64,000 bases of DNA from Cellvibrio sp. PSBB023 (lineage in GTDB: Bacteria > Pseudomonadota > Gammaproteobacteria > Pseudomonadales > Cellvibrionaceae): contig NZ_CP019799.1 of NCBI RefSeq assembly GCF_002007605.1, forward strand, positions 868,001 through 932,000. Direction: 5' to 3'. The position numbers and the translations under genes are program-made. A model generated the notes under the pieces. That model was given only the letters and a program-made list of their open reading frames with translations. It was not told the origin of the DNA and did no database searches. This document shows positions 38,471 through 46,465 of the stretch, in pieces (the stretch's first letter is position 1; every line of letters begins with the position of its first letter).

Positions 38471-38803
38471 ATGGAACATCTGGATTACGATACTCTCGAT
38501 ACCCTTCGACAAGTGATGGAAGATGATTTTGGTCTCCTGATCGATACCTTTATCCAGGATTCCAATGACCGCATTCTGGCCTTGCGTGATGTTATTTCCG
38601 GCACTGACCCGGACCCCATCCGCCGCGCGGCACACAGTTTTAAAGGCAGTAGCAGTAATGTCGGCGCGATTCGTTTGATGGCGTTGTGTTCCAGCCTCGA
38701 AAAGAAAGCGGTATCCAATAAGCTTGAGCAGCTTGAGCAAGACCTGGAAGCCATCGAGCAAGAATTTGCACAAGTGCAGGAATTATTGCGCGCCCTCGAT
38801 TAG
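38471..38803 (+). CDS. hptB: HptB-like histidine phosphotransfer protein
   Basis: A 110-residue Hpt-domain protein. The phosphohistidine is His55 in RRAAHSFKGSSSNVGA. The rest is a four-helix bundle with a leucine/glutamate-rich C-terminus. In P. aeruginosa HptB collects phosphate from several hybrid sensors (such as RetS-type kinases) and passes it to HsbR. It lies 22 bp after hsbR and just before the fliK promoter. Confidence 0.88.
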   Translation: MEHLDYDTLDTLRQVMEDDFGLLIDTFIQDSNDRILALRDVISGTDPDPIRRAAHSFKGSSSNVGAIRLMALCSSLEKKAVSNKLEQLEQDLEAIEQEFAQVQELLRALD

Positions 38804-38811
38804 CCACACAT

Positions 38812-38827
38812 TGGCACCCACCTTGCA
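38812..38827 (+). promoter_or_regulatory. sigma-54 promoter of fliK
   Basis: TGGCACCCACCTTGCA is essentially a consensus RpoN site: TGGCAC, five bases, TTGCA, with GG-N10-GC at 38813-38826. It is 74 bp upstream of the fliK ATG. Confidence 0.82.
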
Positions 38828-38900
38828 ATTCCCCTCCTGAACCGAACTATTTAGTTGATCATGCGGCAAGCCCTTGCCGTGATCGGATCAGGAGTAATCG

Positions 38901-40349
38901 ATGAATAATGGCAGCCTCTTGGACAATTTACTGGCTACATCCAGCGCCAGTACAGTCAATAAAAAAACAACCCGGACGCAAAAGCCGGGATCAGCAACAG
39001 ACGGCTTCCAAAGTACCCTGGATCAAGTGCGGCCAAAAGTTGCCGCCCGCACGACAGACACGCGAGCCAATGCCGCGGATACACGCGCACGCGCCGCACA
39101 ATCCAGAGCGGATGCCCAGTCTCGAGCAGATGGACAGTCTCGAGCAGATAATGCTGCCGTTAAACGCGATGCTTCCGCGCAGGCATCCAACAAAACCGCC
39201 AATCGACCCGAGCGCCCTGACAATAGCGGGGTGGAATCCAGCAAGCCCCAAACTCCCGGAAGCAAACAGAAAACCCAGACAGATGCTGCATCGACGGATG
39301 ATCAAACCGCTACCGAACAAGCTGCTGTGGGGCTAGTGCAACCCCAGGACGTACAAGACGCAGCACCGAACGCATTACTGTCTGGTGTATTGGCCGGCTT
39401 GGCGGGTATGAGTGACGCTGTGGGCGAGGGTGAAGGAGAGGCGAGTACGGAGGAGGAGTTGCTGGATGTGAGCTTATTGCCAAGCAATCCAATCCCCGAG
39501 GATGTCTTGGCGTCAATACTCAACCCGGCCGCCCAAACAGATGTCATCCTGCCGCCGGCATTGGCTAGCCAAATCGCTGGTGTTATGGGCAGCGCTTCTG
39601 GCGCGACTCCTTTGGCTGCCGCTGCGGGCAATGGAATCACAAGCGGATTGCTGAACCCGGATGGTACTGAGGCAATAGCGCTTGAGATAACGCCAGAGAC
39701 AGACGGCGAACCCTTATTGGCAGACGGGGAGGCCTCCGATAATCCCGATTTGCTGCTGCTCAATAGCAAATCCATCATGAACAAACTGGCTGAGGCCAAT
39801 GCCGGTTCGCTGGACAAGGGGGCACCGATCAGTGATTTACCCAAAGCATTGACCACTGCCGCACCTGCGGTGGAGTCGCTGAGCCGTTTGACTGAAGCGC
39901 AATCGCCCGCTGCCCGTGCCTTTGTTGTGCAGACAGGCGTGCCGGTCGCCCTTGGGCAACCACAATGGGGTCAGGCGGTTGGTGAACGTGTCTTATGGTT
40001 GGCGGCGCAAAATGTGAGTGCCGCCGAGATTCGTCTCGACCCGCCCGAACTGGGGCCGATGCAAGTGCGGGTAAGTGTCCATCAGGATCAGGTAAGTGTC
40101 AGCTTTGCCAGCCCACATCCCGCTGTGCGCGATGTACTGGATCAGCAATTAAACCGCCTGCGTGAGATGTTTGCGGAGCAGGGGTTGAATCTGGGCGATG
40201 TCGATGTCTCGGATAAATCCTTCGCCCAGCAAGACCAGGAGCGCGGTGAGTCAAATAAAAATCCAACCCCTTTGTTGGATGATGAAGACCTCGCACCCTT
40301 AACCAGTCCGATTGTTGTTTCCAATCGCCTGGTTGATCATTACGCGTAA
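38901..40349 (+). CDS. fliK: flagellar hook-length control protein FliK
   Basis: A 482-residue secreted ruler/substrate-switch protein. The long N-terminal part is disordered and repetitive: residues about 50-85 repeat TRA/SRAD units (ADTRARAAQSRADAQSRADG). The conserved Flg_hook domain is at the C-terminus (about 350-440) with RLDPPELGPMQVRVSVHQDQ and LREMFAEQGLNLGDVDVS. It determines hook length and flips the export gate from hook to filament proteins. AGGAGT precedes the ATG. Confidence 0.93.
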   Translation: MNNGSLLDNLLATSSASTVNKKTTRTQKPGSATDGFQSTLDQVRPKVAARTTDTRANAADTRARAAQSRADAQSRADGQSRADNAAVKRDASAQASNKTANRPERPDNSGVESSKPQTPGSKQKTQTDAASTDDQTATEQAAVGLVQPQDVQDAAPNALLSGVLAGLAGMSDAVGEGEGEASTEEELLDVSLLPSNPIPEDVLASILNPAAQTDVILPPALASQIAGVMGSASGATPLAAAAGNGITSGLLNPDGTEAIALEITPETDGEPLLADGEASDNPDLLLLNSKSIMNKLAEANAGSLDKGAPISDLPKALTTAAPAVESLSRLTEAQSPAARAFVVQTGVPVALGQPQWGQAVGERVLWLAAQNVSAAEIRLDPPELGPMQVRVSVHQDQVSVSFASPHPAVRDVLDQQLNRLREMFAEQGLNLGDVDVSDKSFAQQDQERGESNKNPTPLLDDEDLAPLTSPIVVSNRLVDHYA

Positions 40350-40371
40350 CCTGGTTGATCCTCGCGCGCAA
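40328..40371 (+). repeat. 22-bp imperfect tandem duplication at the fliK stop
   Basis: Two adjacent 22-bp units, beginning CCTGGTTGATC, match at 18 of 22 positions. The first includes the last fliK codons and TAA; in the second the TAA has become CAA. Confidence 0.6.
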
Positions 40372-40522
40372 GTTGAGTGTATTTTCATCTACCATCATCC
40401 CAATGCCGCGCCCGCTGATCAGGGCGCGAGCTACCACATTGTTTTCGCTCGCTTTTGTGGCTAATTTCAGCCGCTAAACTTCGCAAAGCCCACTTCCACT
40501 GCTAAGCTTCCTAGGGCGATAC

Positions 40523-40538
40523 TGGCATAAGTATTGCT
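40523..40538 (+). promoter_or_regulatory. sigma-54 promoter of fliL
   Basis: TGGCATAAGTATTGCT has the GG-N10-GC core (40524-40537) with TGGCA and TTGC elements. It lies 51 bp before fliL, at the head of fliLMNOPQR. Confidence 0.8.
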
Positions 40539-40588
40539 CGACCCCTTTTAAGTCCGCGATTAGCCCAAGAAAGTGACGGAGTTTTGAC

Positions 40589-41146
40589 ATGGCTCAGGCC
40601 CCCAAAAAAGCAAACGATGCCGGTGGCGACGCCGATGCTGGTAAGAAAAAGAAAAAACTGCTGTTGTTGATCGGCTTGGCTGTAGCGCTGGTTGCTGTCT
40701 CTGTGGGAGGAACCGTTGTTGCTCTGAAAGTCTTGGCACCACCAGCGGCTGAAACAAATGCCGAGCATGCTGCGCCAGCGCCCACCTTGGCACAGGCGAT
40801 CTATTTTGAAATGACCCCCAATTTCACCATCAACTTTACCGTTAACGGGCGTCAGCGCTATTTGCAGGCCGCCATCACCCTCATGTATCGCGATCCGGCG
40901 TTGGAAAGTTTGCTGAGCTTGCATATGCCCGCCATACGCAATGGGTTGGTAATGTTGTTTAGCGGCAAGAGTTTTGATGAGCTGCAAACACCTGAAGGCA
41001 AAGAGAAACTCAAAGCTGAGGCCTTGGTCGTGATCCAAACCCTGTTAAAGAAAGAACAAGACGCCCTGGTTGCCAGCGGGGAAACCAAAGGTGTATCGCT
41101 TGCCAATGTTGAGCAGGTTTTGTTCACCAATTTTGTAATGCAATAA
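40589..41146 (+). CDS. fliL: flagellar basal body-associated protein FliL
   Basis: A 185-residue single-pass inner-membrane protein: a Lys-rich cytoplasmic N-terminus, one membrane helix (about residues 28-50), then a periplasmic stomatin-like domain (FEMTPNFTINF, RYLQAAITLMYRDP, MPAIRNGLVMLFSGKSFDEL). FliL rings surround and stabilise stators and aid surface motility. It is the first gene of the fliL-fliR run. Confidence 0.94.
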   Translation: MAQAPKKANDAGGDADAGKKKKKLLLLIGLAVALVAVSVGGTVVALKVLAPPAAETNAEHAAPAPTLAQAIYFEMTPNFTINFTVNGRQRYLQAAITLMYRDPALESLLSLHMPAIRNGLVMLFSGKSFDELQTPEGKEKLKAEALVVIQTLLKKEQDALVASGETKGVSLANVEQVLFTNFVMQ

Positions 41147-41156
41147 GGAATCCGCC

Positions 41157-42212
41157 GTGCAAGATTTACTCTCGCAAGACGAAATCGATGCGCTCCTCCA
41201 TGGCGTCGACGACGGCGATATAGATACCGACTCGGACGCAGAACCGGGTACGGTCAAATCCTATGACCTCACCAGTCAGGATCGTATTGTGCGTGGGCGT
41301 ATGCCCACGCTGGAAATGATTAACGAGCGTTTTGCCCGTTACACTCGCATCAGTATGTTCAACCTTTTACGGCGCACGGCAGATGTATCCGTCGGCGGTG
41401 TGCAAATTCAAAAGTTTGGCGAATACGTTCACACACTCTACGTGCCCACCAGTTTGAATATGGTGAAGTTTCGCCCTCTGCGCGGTACGGCGTTAATTAT
41501 TCTTGATGCGCGTCTGGTTTTTAAACTGGTCGATAATTTTTTTGGTGGCGATGGTCGCCATGCAAAAATTGAAGGGCGTGAATTTACTCCCACAGAACTG
41601 CGCGTTGTGCAAATGGTATTAAACCAGGCATTTACCGATTTAACCGAAGCCTGGAAAGCGGTATTTCCCATTCACTTTGAATACGTACATTCGGAAGTAA
41701 ACCCCTCGCTCGCCAATATTGTCAGCCCCAGCGAAGTGGTGGTGGTGAGTACATTTCATATCGAGTTGGATGGCGGTGGGGGTGAAATGCACATCACCGT
41801 GCCTTACTCCATGATTGAACCCATCCGCGAAGTATTGGATGCCGGTTTACAAAGCGACAGTGATGAGCACGATGAGCGCTGGGAAAAAGCCCTGCGTGAA
41901 GATGTGCTCTCTGCCAAAGTAGATTTGGAGTGCGACATAGTGCGTCGCGATATTACGCTGCGCGATATAGTCGATTTAAAAGAAGGCGATATTATTCCGG
42001 TGGATTTTCCGGACTATCACGTACTCACGGCAAACGGCGTACCTATGTTCAGGACGCAGTTGGGACAATCAAACGGTTTTCTCTCATTAAAAATTCGTGA
42101 ATTTATTGATCGCAGCAGTGCTTACAACATAACAGGCACCAAAGCTGAACAGATCGCAAGTATGAAAGGCGAAGGCCAAGCGACAACCAAGGGTGAAAAA
42201 AATGGCAAGTGA
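41157..42212 (+). CDS. fliM: flagellar motor switch protein FliM
   Basis: A 351-residue C-ring protein. The N-terminal CheY-P-binding peptide is present (LLSQDEIDALLHG), followed by the middle domain (RFARYTRISMFNLLRR, LDARLVFKLVDNFFGGDGR) and a C-terminal SpoA domain. It starts with GTG at 41157 after TAAGGAA. Its 3' end overlaps fliN by 11 bases. Confidence 0.97.
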   Translation: MQDLLSQDEIDALLHGVDDGDIDTDSDAEPGTVKSYDLTSQDRIVRGRMPTLEMINERFARYTRISMFNLLRRTADVSVGGVQIQKFGEYVHTLYVPTSLNMVKFRPLRGTALIILDARLVFKLVDNFFGGDGRHAKIEGREFTPTELRVVQMVLNQAFTDLTEAWKAVFPIHFEYVHSEVNPSLANIVSPSEVVVVSTFHIELDGGGGEMHITVPYSMIEPIREVLDAGLQSDSDEHDERWEKALREDVLSAKVDLECDIVRRDITLRDIVDLKEGDIIPVDFPDYHVLTANGVPMFRTQLGQSNGFLSLKIREFIDRSSAYNITGTKAEQIASMKGEGQATTKGEKNGK

Positions 42213-42606
42213 TGATATCGATCAGGATTCAATGGCGGACGATTGGGCCGCTGCTATGGCTGAGCAGGCCGAAGTCGATGAGGCAGCAGCCAGCCCTGTG
42301 ACCTTTGATGAGTTAAAAGATGAAGTGCTAAGGCAGCCCGCCGGTAGCCCCGACCTGGATGTTATTCTGGATATTCCCGTATCCATTTCCATGGAAGTAG
42401 GGCGTACCTCTATTACCATCCGCAATTTATTGCAGCTCAACCAAGGCTCGGTGATTGAGTTGGATCGCCTTGCCGGCGAACCGCTGGATGTGCTGGTCAA
42501 TGGCACTCTGATCGCACACGGAGAAGTCGTTGTGGTCAATGAAAAATTCGGTATTCGTATGACCGATGTGATTAGCCCTGCAGAGCGCATTAAAAAATTG
42601 CGTTAG
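42202..42606 (+). CDS. fliN: flagellar motor switch protein FliN
   Basis: A 134-residue protein with an acidic N-terminal extension and a C-terminal SpoA domain (LDVILDIPVSISMEVGRTSI, LLQLNQGSVIELDRLAGEPL, VNEKFGIRMTDV). It builds the lower C ring and docks FliH. The ATG at 42202 after AAGGGTG is chosen over the GTG at 42193. It overlaps the fliM 3' end. Confidence 0.95.
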   Translation: MASDDIDQDSMADDWAAAMAEQAEVDEAAASPVTFDELKDEVLRQPAGSPDLDVILDIPVSISMEVGRTSITIRNLLQLNQGSVIELDRLAGEPLDVLVNGTLIAHGEVVVVNEKFGIRMTDVISPAERIKKLR

Positions 42607-42614
42607 GAAATACC

Positions 42615-43223
42615 ATGAGCCCCGCATTGTTTATGATGTTAAAACGGTTGTTTTGTGCGGGGCTATGTTGCATAGCGCTGTACTCTTACGCTGATCCCGC
42701 AAGCGATACGCCAGTCGCTGCAACTGAATCCCAACCGCAATCGGCAGCGCCGACATCCGCACAAGCAAACGCAACATCCACTACCGCAACACCTATTACA
42801 GCAACACCGGTTGCAACAAGCCCAGCCGCGATTAACGCTACTCCCATTGGCGGCGGTCGCCACTTGGTGAGCGTAACTCTGGCACTGTTTGGCATTATCG
42901 CGCTGATTGTGGCGATTTCCTGGTTTGTAAAACGGTTTGGTCAGGGTGGATTTACCCAGAATCAGCACATCAAAATTATATCGGCCATGCCGCTGGGCAC
43001 GCGCGAACGCATCTTATTGGTGGATGCCGGTGGCCAACAGTTATTATTGGGAATTACCGCCACCACCATTAATACCTTGCATGTCTTTAATGAGCCGGTT
43101 GTGCTGGCGGAAAAAGATGATCGTGCATCTGATTTCAGTCGCAAGTTAATGACCATCCTGCAACAAAAATCACCGGGCGCAAATGGCGAACAAAATAACA
43201 ACAACGATTCGGCAGCAAGGTAA
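42615..43223 (+). CDS. fliO: flagellar biosynthetic protein FliO
   Basis: A 202-residue bitopic membrane protein. It has an N-terminal hydrophobic signal-like segment, then a Thr/Ala/Pro-rich periplasmic stretch ([14 protein letters not shown]), one main membrane helix (about 95-112, [18 protein letters not shown]) and a cytoplasmic FliO domain ([28 protein letters not shown]). FliO is an assembly chaperone for the FliP pore, whose gene follows directly. Confidence 0.9.
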   Translation: MSPALFMMLKRLFCAGLCCIALYSYADPASDTPVAATESQPQSAAPTSAQANATSTTATPITATPVATSPAAINATPIGGGRHLVSVTLALFGIIALIVAISWFVKRFGQGGFTQNQHIKIISAMPLGTRERILLVDAGGQQLLLGITATTINTLHVFNEPVVLAEKDDRASDFSRKLMTILQQKSPGANGEQNNNNDSAAR

Positions 43224-43228
43224 GCAGT

Positions 43229-44088
43229 ATGAATGCGCAATCGCACAATTTGGTAAAAGGCCTGTGGCACTGGAGTGTCGCGTTGGTGTTTTTGGTGTTC
43301 TCTGGTTTGGCGCTGGCGCAAACCAATACGCCCAATGTTGTTGATCCTACAGCGGGAAGTTTACCGCTAACACAGGTGTCGCCTACCAATGTTGGCAGCT
43401 TGCCCGCCATTCCCGGGTTGCCTGCACTGACAGTAAAGACCAATGCCGATGGTACCCAGGAATACACCGTAACCTTGCAAATCCTTGCCATCATGACGGC
43501 GCTGACGTTCTTGCCAGCCCTGTTAATGATGATGACCTCATTCACGCGCATTATTATCGTGTTTTCTATTTTGCGTCAGGCATTGGGGTTGCAGCAGTCG
43601 CCCTCCAATCAGATATTAATTGGCCTCGCACTGTTTCTAACCTTATTTATTATGCAGCCGGTATTAAACAAGGTGAATCAGGATGCACTCCAGCCCTATA
43701 TCAACCAACAAATTGGCGCACAGGAGGCGTTGGCAAAAACGGCTGCGCCATTTCATGCCTTTATGATTGCGCAGACCCGAGAGTCCGATATTTCATTGTT
43801 TATGGGCATTGCCAAGCATCCCCCATTGCCACACCGGAAGAGACACCTTTCAGTATTTTGGTGCCCGCTTTTATTATCAGTGAACTAAAAACCGCTTTCC
43901 AAATTGGTTTTATTATTTTCATTCCCTTCTTGGTGATCGATATTGTGGTAGCGAGTGTGCTGATGGCTATGGGTATGATGATGTTATCGCCCTTGATTAT
44001 TTCCCTGCCGTTTAAAATTATGCTGTTTGTTCTGGTGGATGGTTGGGCGATGATTGTGGGAACGCTCGCCGCCAGTTACGGAATATGA
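43229..44088 (+). pseudogene. fliP: flagellar export gate protein FliP, split by a frameshift
   Basis: The gene is read in two frames. The first (43229-43888) gives a signal-like N-terminus, then genuine FliP sequence ([40 protein letters not shown]), up to [10 protein letters not shown]. The second resumes with [20 protein letters not shown] and runs to 44088 ([34 protein letters not shown]). The switch occurs at CCCCC (43820-43824), where one more C restores a ~286-residue FliP. FliP forms the core export pore with FliQ and FliR, so a true frameshift would abolish flagella. Flanking fliO and fliQ are intact. Confidence 0.9.
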
Positions 44089-44098
44089 CGGAGGAATT

Positions 44099-44371
44099 AT
44101 GTTAACGCCCGAAGTCGTGATGGATTTATTTGCCGAAGCCTTTTACCTCACTATTTTGATGTTGCTCGTGATTATTGGCCCGGGCCTGATTGTGGGGTTG
44201 ATTGTGAGTATGTTTCAAGCCGCCACTCAAATTAACGAACAAACCTTGAGTTTTTTGCCGCGGTTGATAGTGACCATTATCAGTTTGATGATTGCCGGGC
44301 CCTGGTTGTTAACCAAGTTTATGGATTTGTTTAACCGCCTGTTTTCCAGTGTGCCCAGCCTTATTGGTTAG
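44099..44371 (+). CDS. fliQ: flagellar export gate protein FliQ
   Basis: A 90-residue protein with two membrane helices, matching FliQ: MDLFAEAFYLTILMLLVIIG, LIVSMFQAATQINEQTLSFL and PRLIVTIISLMIAGPW. The ATG at 44099 has a strong GGAGG before it, and the upstream extension of the frame belongs to fliP sequence. Export gate component with FliP and FliR. Confidence 0.96.
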   Translation: MLTPEVVMDLFAEAFYLTILMLLVIIGPGLIVGLIVSMFQAATQINEQTLSFLPRLIVTIISLMIAGPWLLTKFMDLFNRLFSSVPSLIG

Positions 44372-44402
44372 GGCATAAATACCCTCAGCGACAATTCACC
44401 CT

Positions 44403-45188
44403 ATGCAAGAACTGGTTATCAGCGAAGAGCAACTCATGCAATTTATCGGTCAGTATATCTGGCCGTTAATGCGTATTAGTGCATTCTATTTTGCGGTGCC
44501 GGTGATTGGGGCGCGTACCGTACCGGCGCGCGTGCGTATTATTTTATCGCTCTTTACCGTCATTATTCTTGTGCCCGTATTACCACCAGCGCCCGTAGTG
44601 TCTTTTTTATCGGCACAGGGTTTTATGATGGTGATTCAAGAGGTGTTAATTGGTCTCGTCCTGGGTTTTTGTATGCAGGTGGTGATGCATGTTTTTGTGC
44701 TGGCGGGGCAATTCATCGCCATGAAAATGGGTTTGGGCTTTGCTGCCATGAATGACCCTTCCAGCGGTGTGAGTGTGACTATTTTGTCGCAGTTTTATTT
44801 GTTGCTGTCCACCTTACTGTTTCTCAGTGTTAATGGGCATTTGGTGGTCTTGCAATTAATGATTGATAGTTACAACACCTTTCCCATTGGTGGCGCTGGG
44901 ATGAATGACGCGCATTTTTCCACCATAGTAGGAATGGGTTCCTGGTTATTCAGTGCAGCCTTATTAATTACGCTGCCACTGTTTACCTCATTATTAATTG
45001 TGAATATGTCTTTTGGTGTGATGAGCCGTTCGGCACCACAAATGAACGTCTTTACCGTGGGCTTTCCCATCACCCTGATTCTGGGGTTTATTTTAATGTG
45101 GTTTACCTTTGCCAACTTCCTGCCGGTGTATTTCGACATTATGGAAGAGGGTATTGGTGTGCTGCGCACTTTGGCACTAACTCCTTAG
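44403..45188 (+). CDS. fliR: flagellar export gate protein FliR
   Basis: A 261-residue polytopic membrane protein. Typical FliR segments are PVIGARTVPARVRIILSLF, IQEVLIGLVLGFCMQVVMHV, GQFIAMKMGLGFAAMNDPSS and GVMSRSAPQMNVFTVGFPIT. It completes the FliPQR gate. Its stop lies in a short inverted repeat (45183-45203) just before flhB. Confidence 0.96.
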   Translation: MQELVISEEQLMQFIGQYIWPLMRISAFYFAVPVIGARTVPARVRIILSLFTVIILVPVLPPAPVVSFLSAQGFMMVIQEVLIGLVLGFCMQVVMHVFVLAGQFIAMKMGLGFAAMNDPSSGVSVTILSQFYLLLSTLLFLSVNGHLVVLQLMIDSYNTFPIGGAGMNDAHFSTIVGMGSWLFSAALLITLPLFTSLLIVNMSFGVMSRSAPQMNVFTVGFPITLILGFILMWFTFANFLPVYFDIMEEGIGVLRTLALTP

Positions 45189-45203
45189 GGGCTGCCCCTT
45201 AGG
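45183..45203 (+). terminator. weak hairpin at the fliR-flhB junction
   Basis: CCTTAGGGG / CCCCTTAGG form a stem with one mismatch and loop CTG, followed by ATTTTAT. It includes the fliR stop. It could attenuate transcription or mask the flhB ribosome-binding site. Weak evidence. Confidence 0.3.
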
Positions 45204-45221
45204 ATTTTATAGGAGCAACCT

Positions 45222-46376
45222 ATGGCCGAAGATGACGACAGCAGCCAGGAAAAAACGGAAGAGGCCAGTGCCCGAAAACTCGAAAAGGCGCGCGAAGAAG
45301 GGCAGGTTCCCCGATCACGCGACCTGACCACCACAGCGGTCTTAATGATTGCAGCCATTGGGTTGTATGTTTTTGCTGAGTTTATGGCGAATAAAATCAT
45401 CGGTATAAGCCGTGAAAACTTTACCCTGACACGCGCGGCCATTTACGACCCCAACGCAATGATCGCACATTTGGCCAGCGCCATTTACGATGGCCTGTTT
45501 AGTATTGCCCCACTAATGGCGCTCTTGCTGATAGCCTCTATTGTTGGCCCTATTGCGCTGGGCGGCTGGAATTACAGTGCCAAAGCCATGGAGCCAAAAC
45601 TCAGCCGTATGGACCCTCTCGCCGGTATTAAACGCATGTTTTCGGTGAAATCCTTGATCGAATTATTGAAAGCGCTGGCCAAGGTATTGGTGATTTTGGG
45701 GGCGACTATTTTTGTGCTGAAATTTTTTGCGCAGGATATGTTTCGCCTGGTTGATGAAAGCACCAATATTGCGATTATCCACTCATTGGAAATATCCATT
45801 CTTGCGACCATTGCGCTGTGCGCAACAACCATTGCTATTGCGGCGATCGATGTGCCGATCCAAATCTACGAATACAATAAAAAATTAAAAATGTCGCGGC
45901 AGGATCAAAAAGATGAATCCAAAGATACTGATGGCAAGCCGGAAGTCAAAGGCCGTATTCGTCAATTGCAACGGGAAATGGCGCAGCGCCGCATGATGTC
46001 CAATGTGCCGCAAGCAGACGTGATTATCACCAACCCGGAACACTTTTCTGTCGCGTTGCGATACGACCCTGAAACCATGGAAACGCCGCTAATGATCGCC
46101 AAAGGTGGCGATCACACGGCATTAAAAATTCGCGAAATTGCCAAGGCGCACAATATCGAAATCATTCAATCTCCCGTATTGGCGCGGGCGATTTTTTATA
46201 CCACCGATGTGGATCAGGAAATTCCCTCTGGCCTTTATCTTGCCGTTGCACAAGTATTGGCCTATGTGTTCCAGCTGCGCAATTACCGCAAAGGTAAGGG
46301 CGACAGGCCGATTTACCCACGCAACATCAATGTTCCGCGCGATCTGCGTTACAACGCATCGGGCAAGGTGGATTAA
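45222..46376 (+). CDS. flhB: flagellar export switch protein FlhB
   Basis: A 384-residue protein: a charged N-terminus (EKTEEASARKLEKAREEGQV), four membrane helices, and a cytoplasmic domain with the autocleavage motif NPEH (IITNPEHFSVALRYD), which is the FlhB NPTH-type site with Glu in place of Thr. Self-cleavage changes specificity from hook to filament substrates. It is preceded by AGGAG. Confidence 0.95.
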   Translation: MAEDDDSSQEKTEEASARKLEKAREEGQVPRSRDLTTTAVLMIAAIGLYVFAEFMANKIIGISRENFTLTRAAIYDPNAMIAHLASAIYDGLFSIAPLMALLLIASIVGPIALGGWNYSAKAMEPKLSRMDPLAGIKRMFSVKSLIELLKALAKVLVILGATIFVLKFFAQDMFRLVDESTNIAIIHSLEISILATIALCATTIAIAAIDVPIQIYEYNKKLKMSRQDQKDESKDTDGKPEVKGRIRQLQREMAQRRMMSNVPQADVIITNPEHFSVALRYDPETMETPLMIAKGGDHTALKIREIAKAHNIEIIQSPVLARAIFYTTDVDQEIPSGLYLAVAQVLAYVFQLRNYRKGKGDRPIYPRNINVPRDLRYNASGKVD

Positions 46377-46407
46377 GGTCGATAATTTTTTTGCGATTCA
46401 GGTGAAT

Positions 46408-46423
46408 CGGTACACTTCTTGCG
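46408..46423 (+). promoter_or_regulatory. sigma-54 promoter of flhA
   Basis: CGGTACACTTCTTGCG has the exact GG-N10-GC spacing (46409-46422) with a good TTGC -12 element and a weaker -24. It lies 43 bp before the flhA ATG, in the only sizeable gap between flhB and flhA. Confidence 0.6.
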
Positions 46424-46465
46424 ATAGGCACTCATAAATGATTCCACTGTCAAGAATCCGTGCTT

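Noticed and set aside
38970..39170. Short repeats in fliK as a possible CRISPR-like array
   Set aside because: The repeats are in frame, code for TRA/SRAD units, have no constant spacer length and no cas genes are nearby.
43815..43830. Programmed -1 frameshifting in fliP
   Set aside because: The C run lacks a good X-XXY-YYZ slippery heptamer in frame, no stimulatory structure is obvious, and fliP is not known to be made this way. Mutation or sequencing error is simpler.
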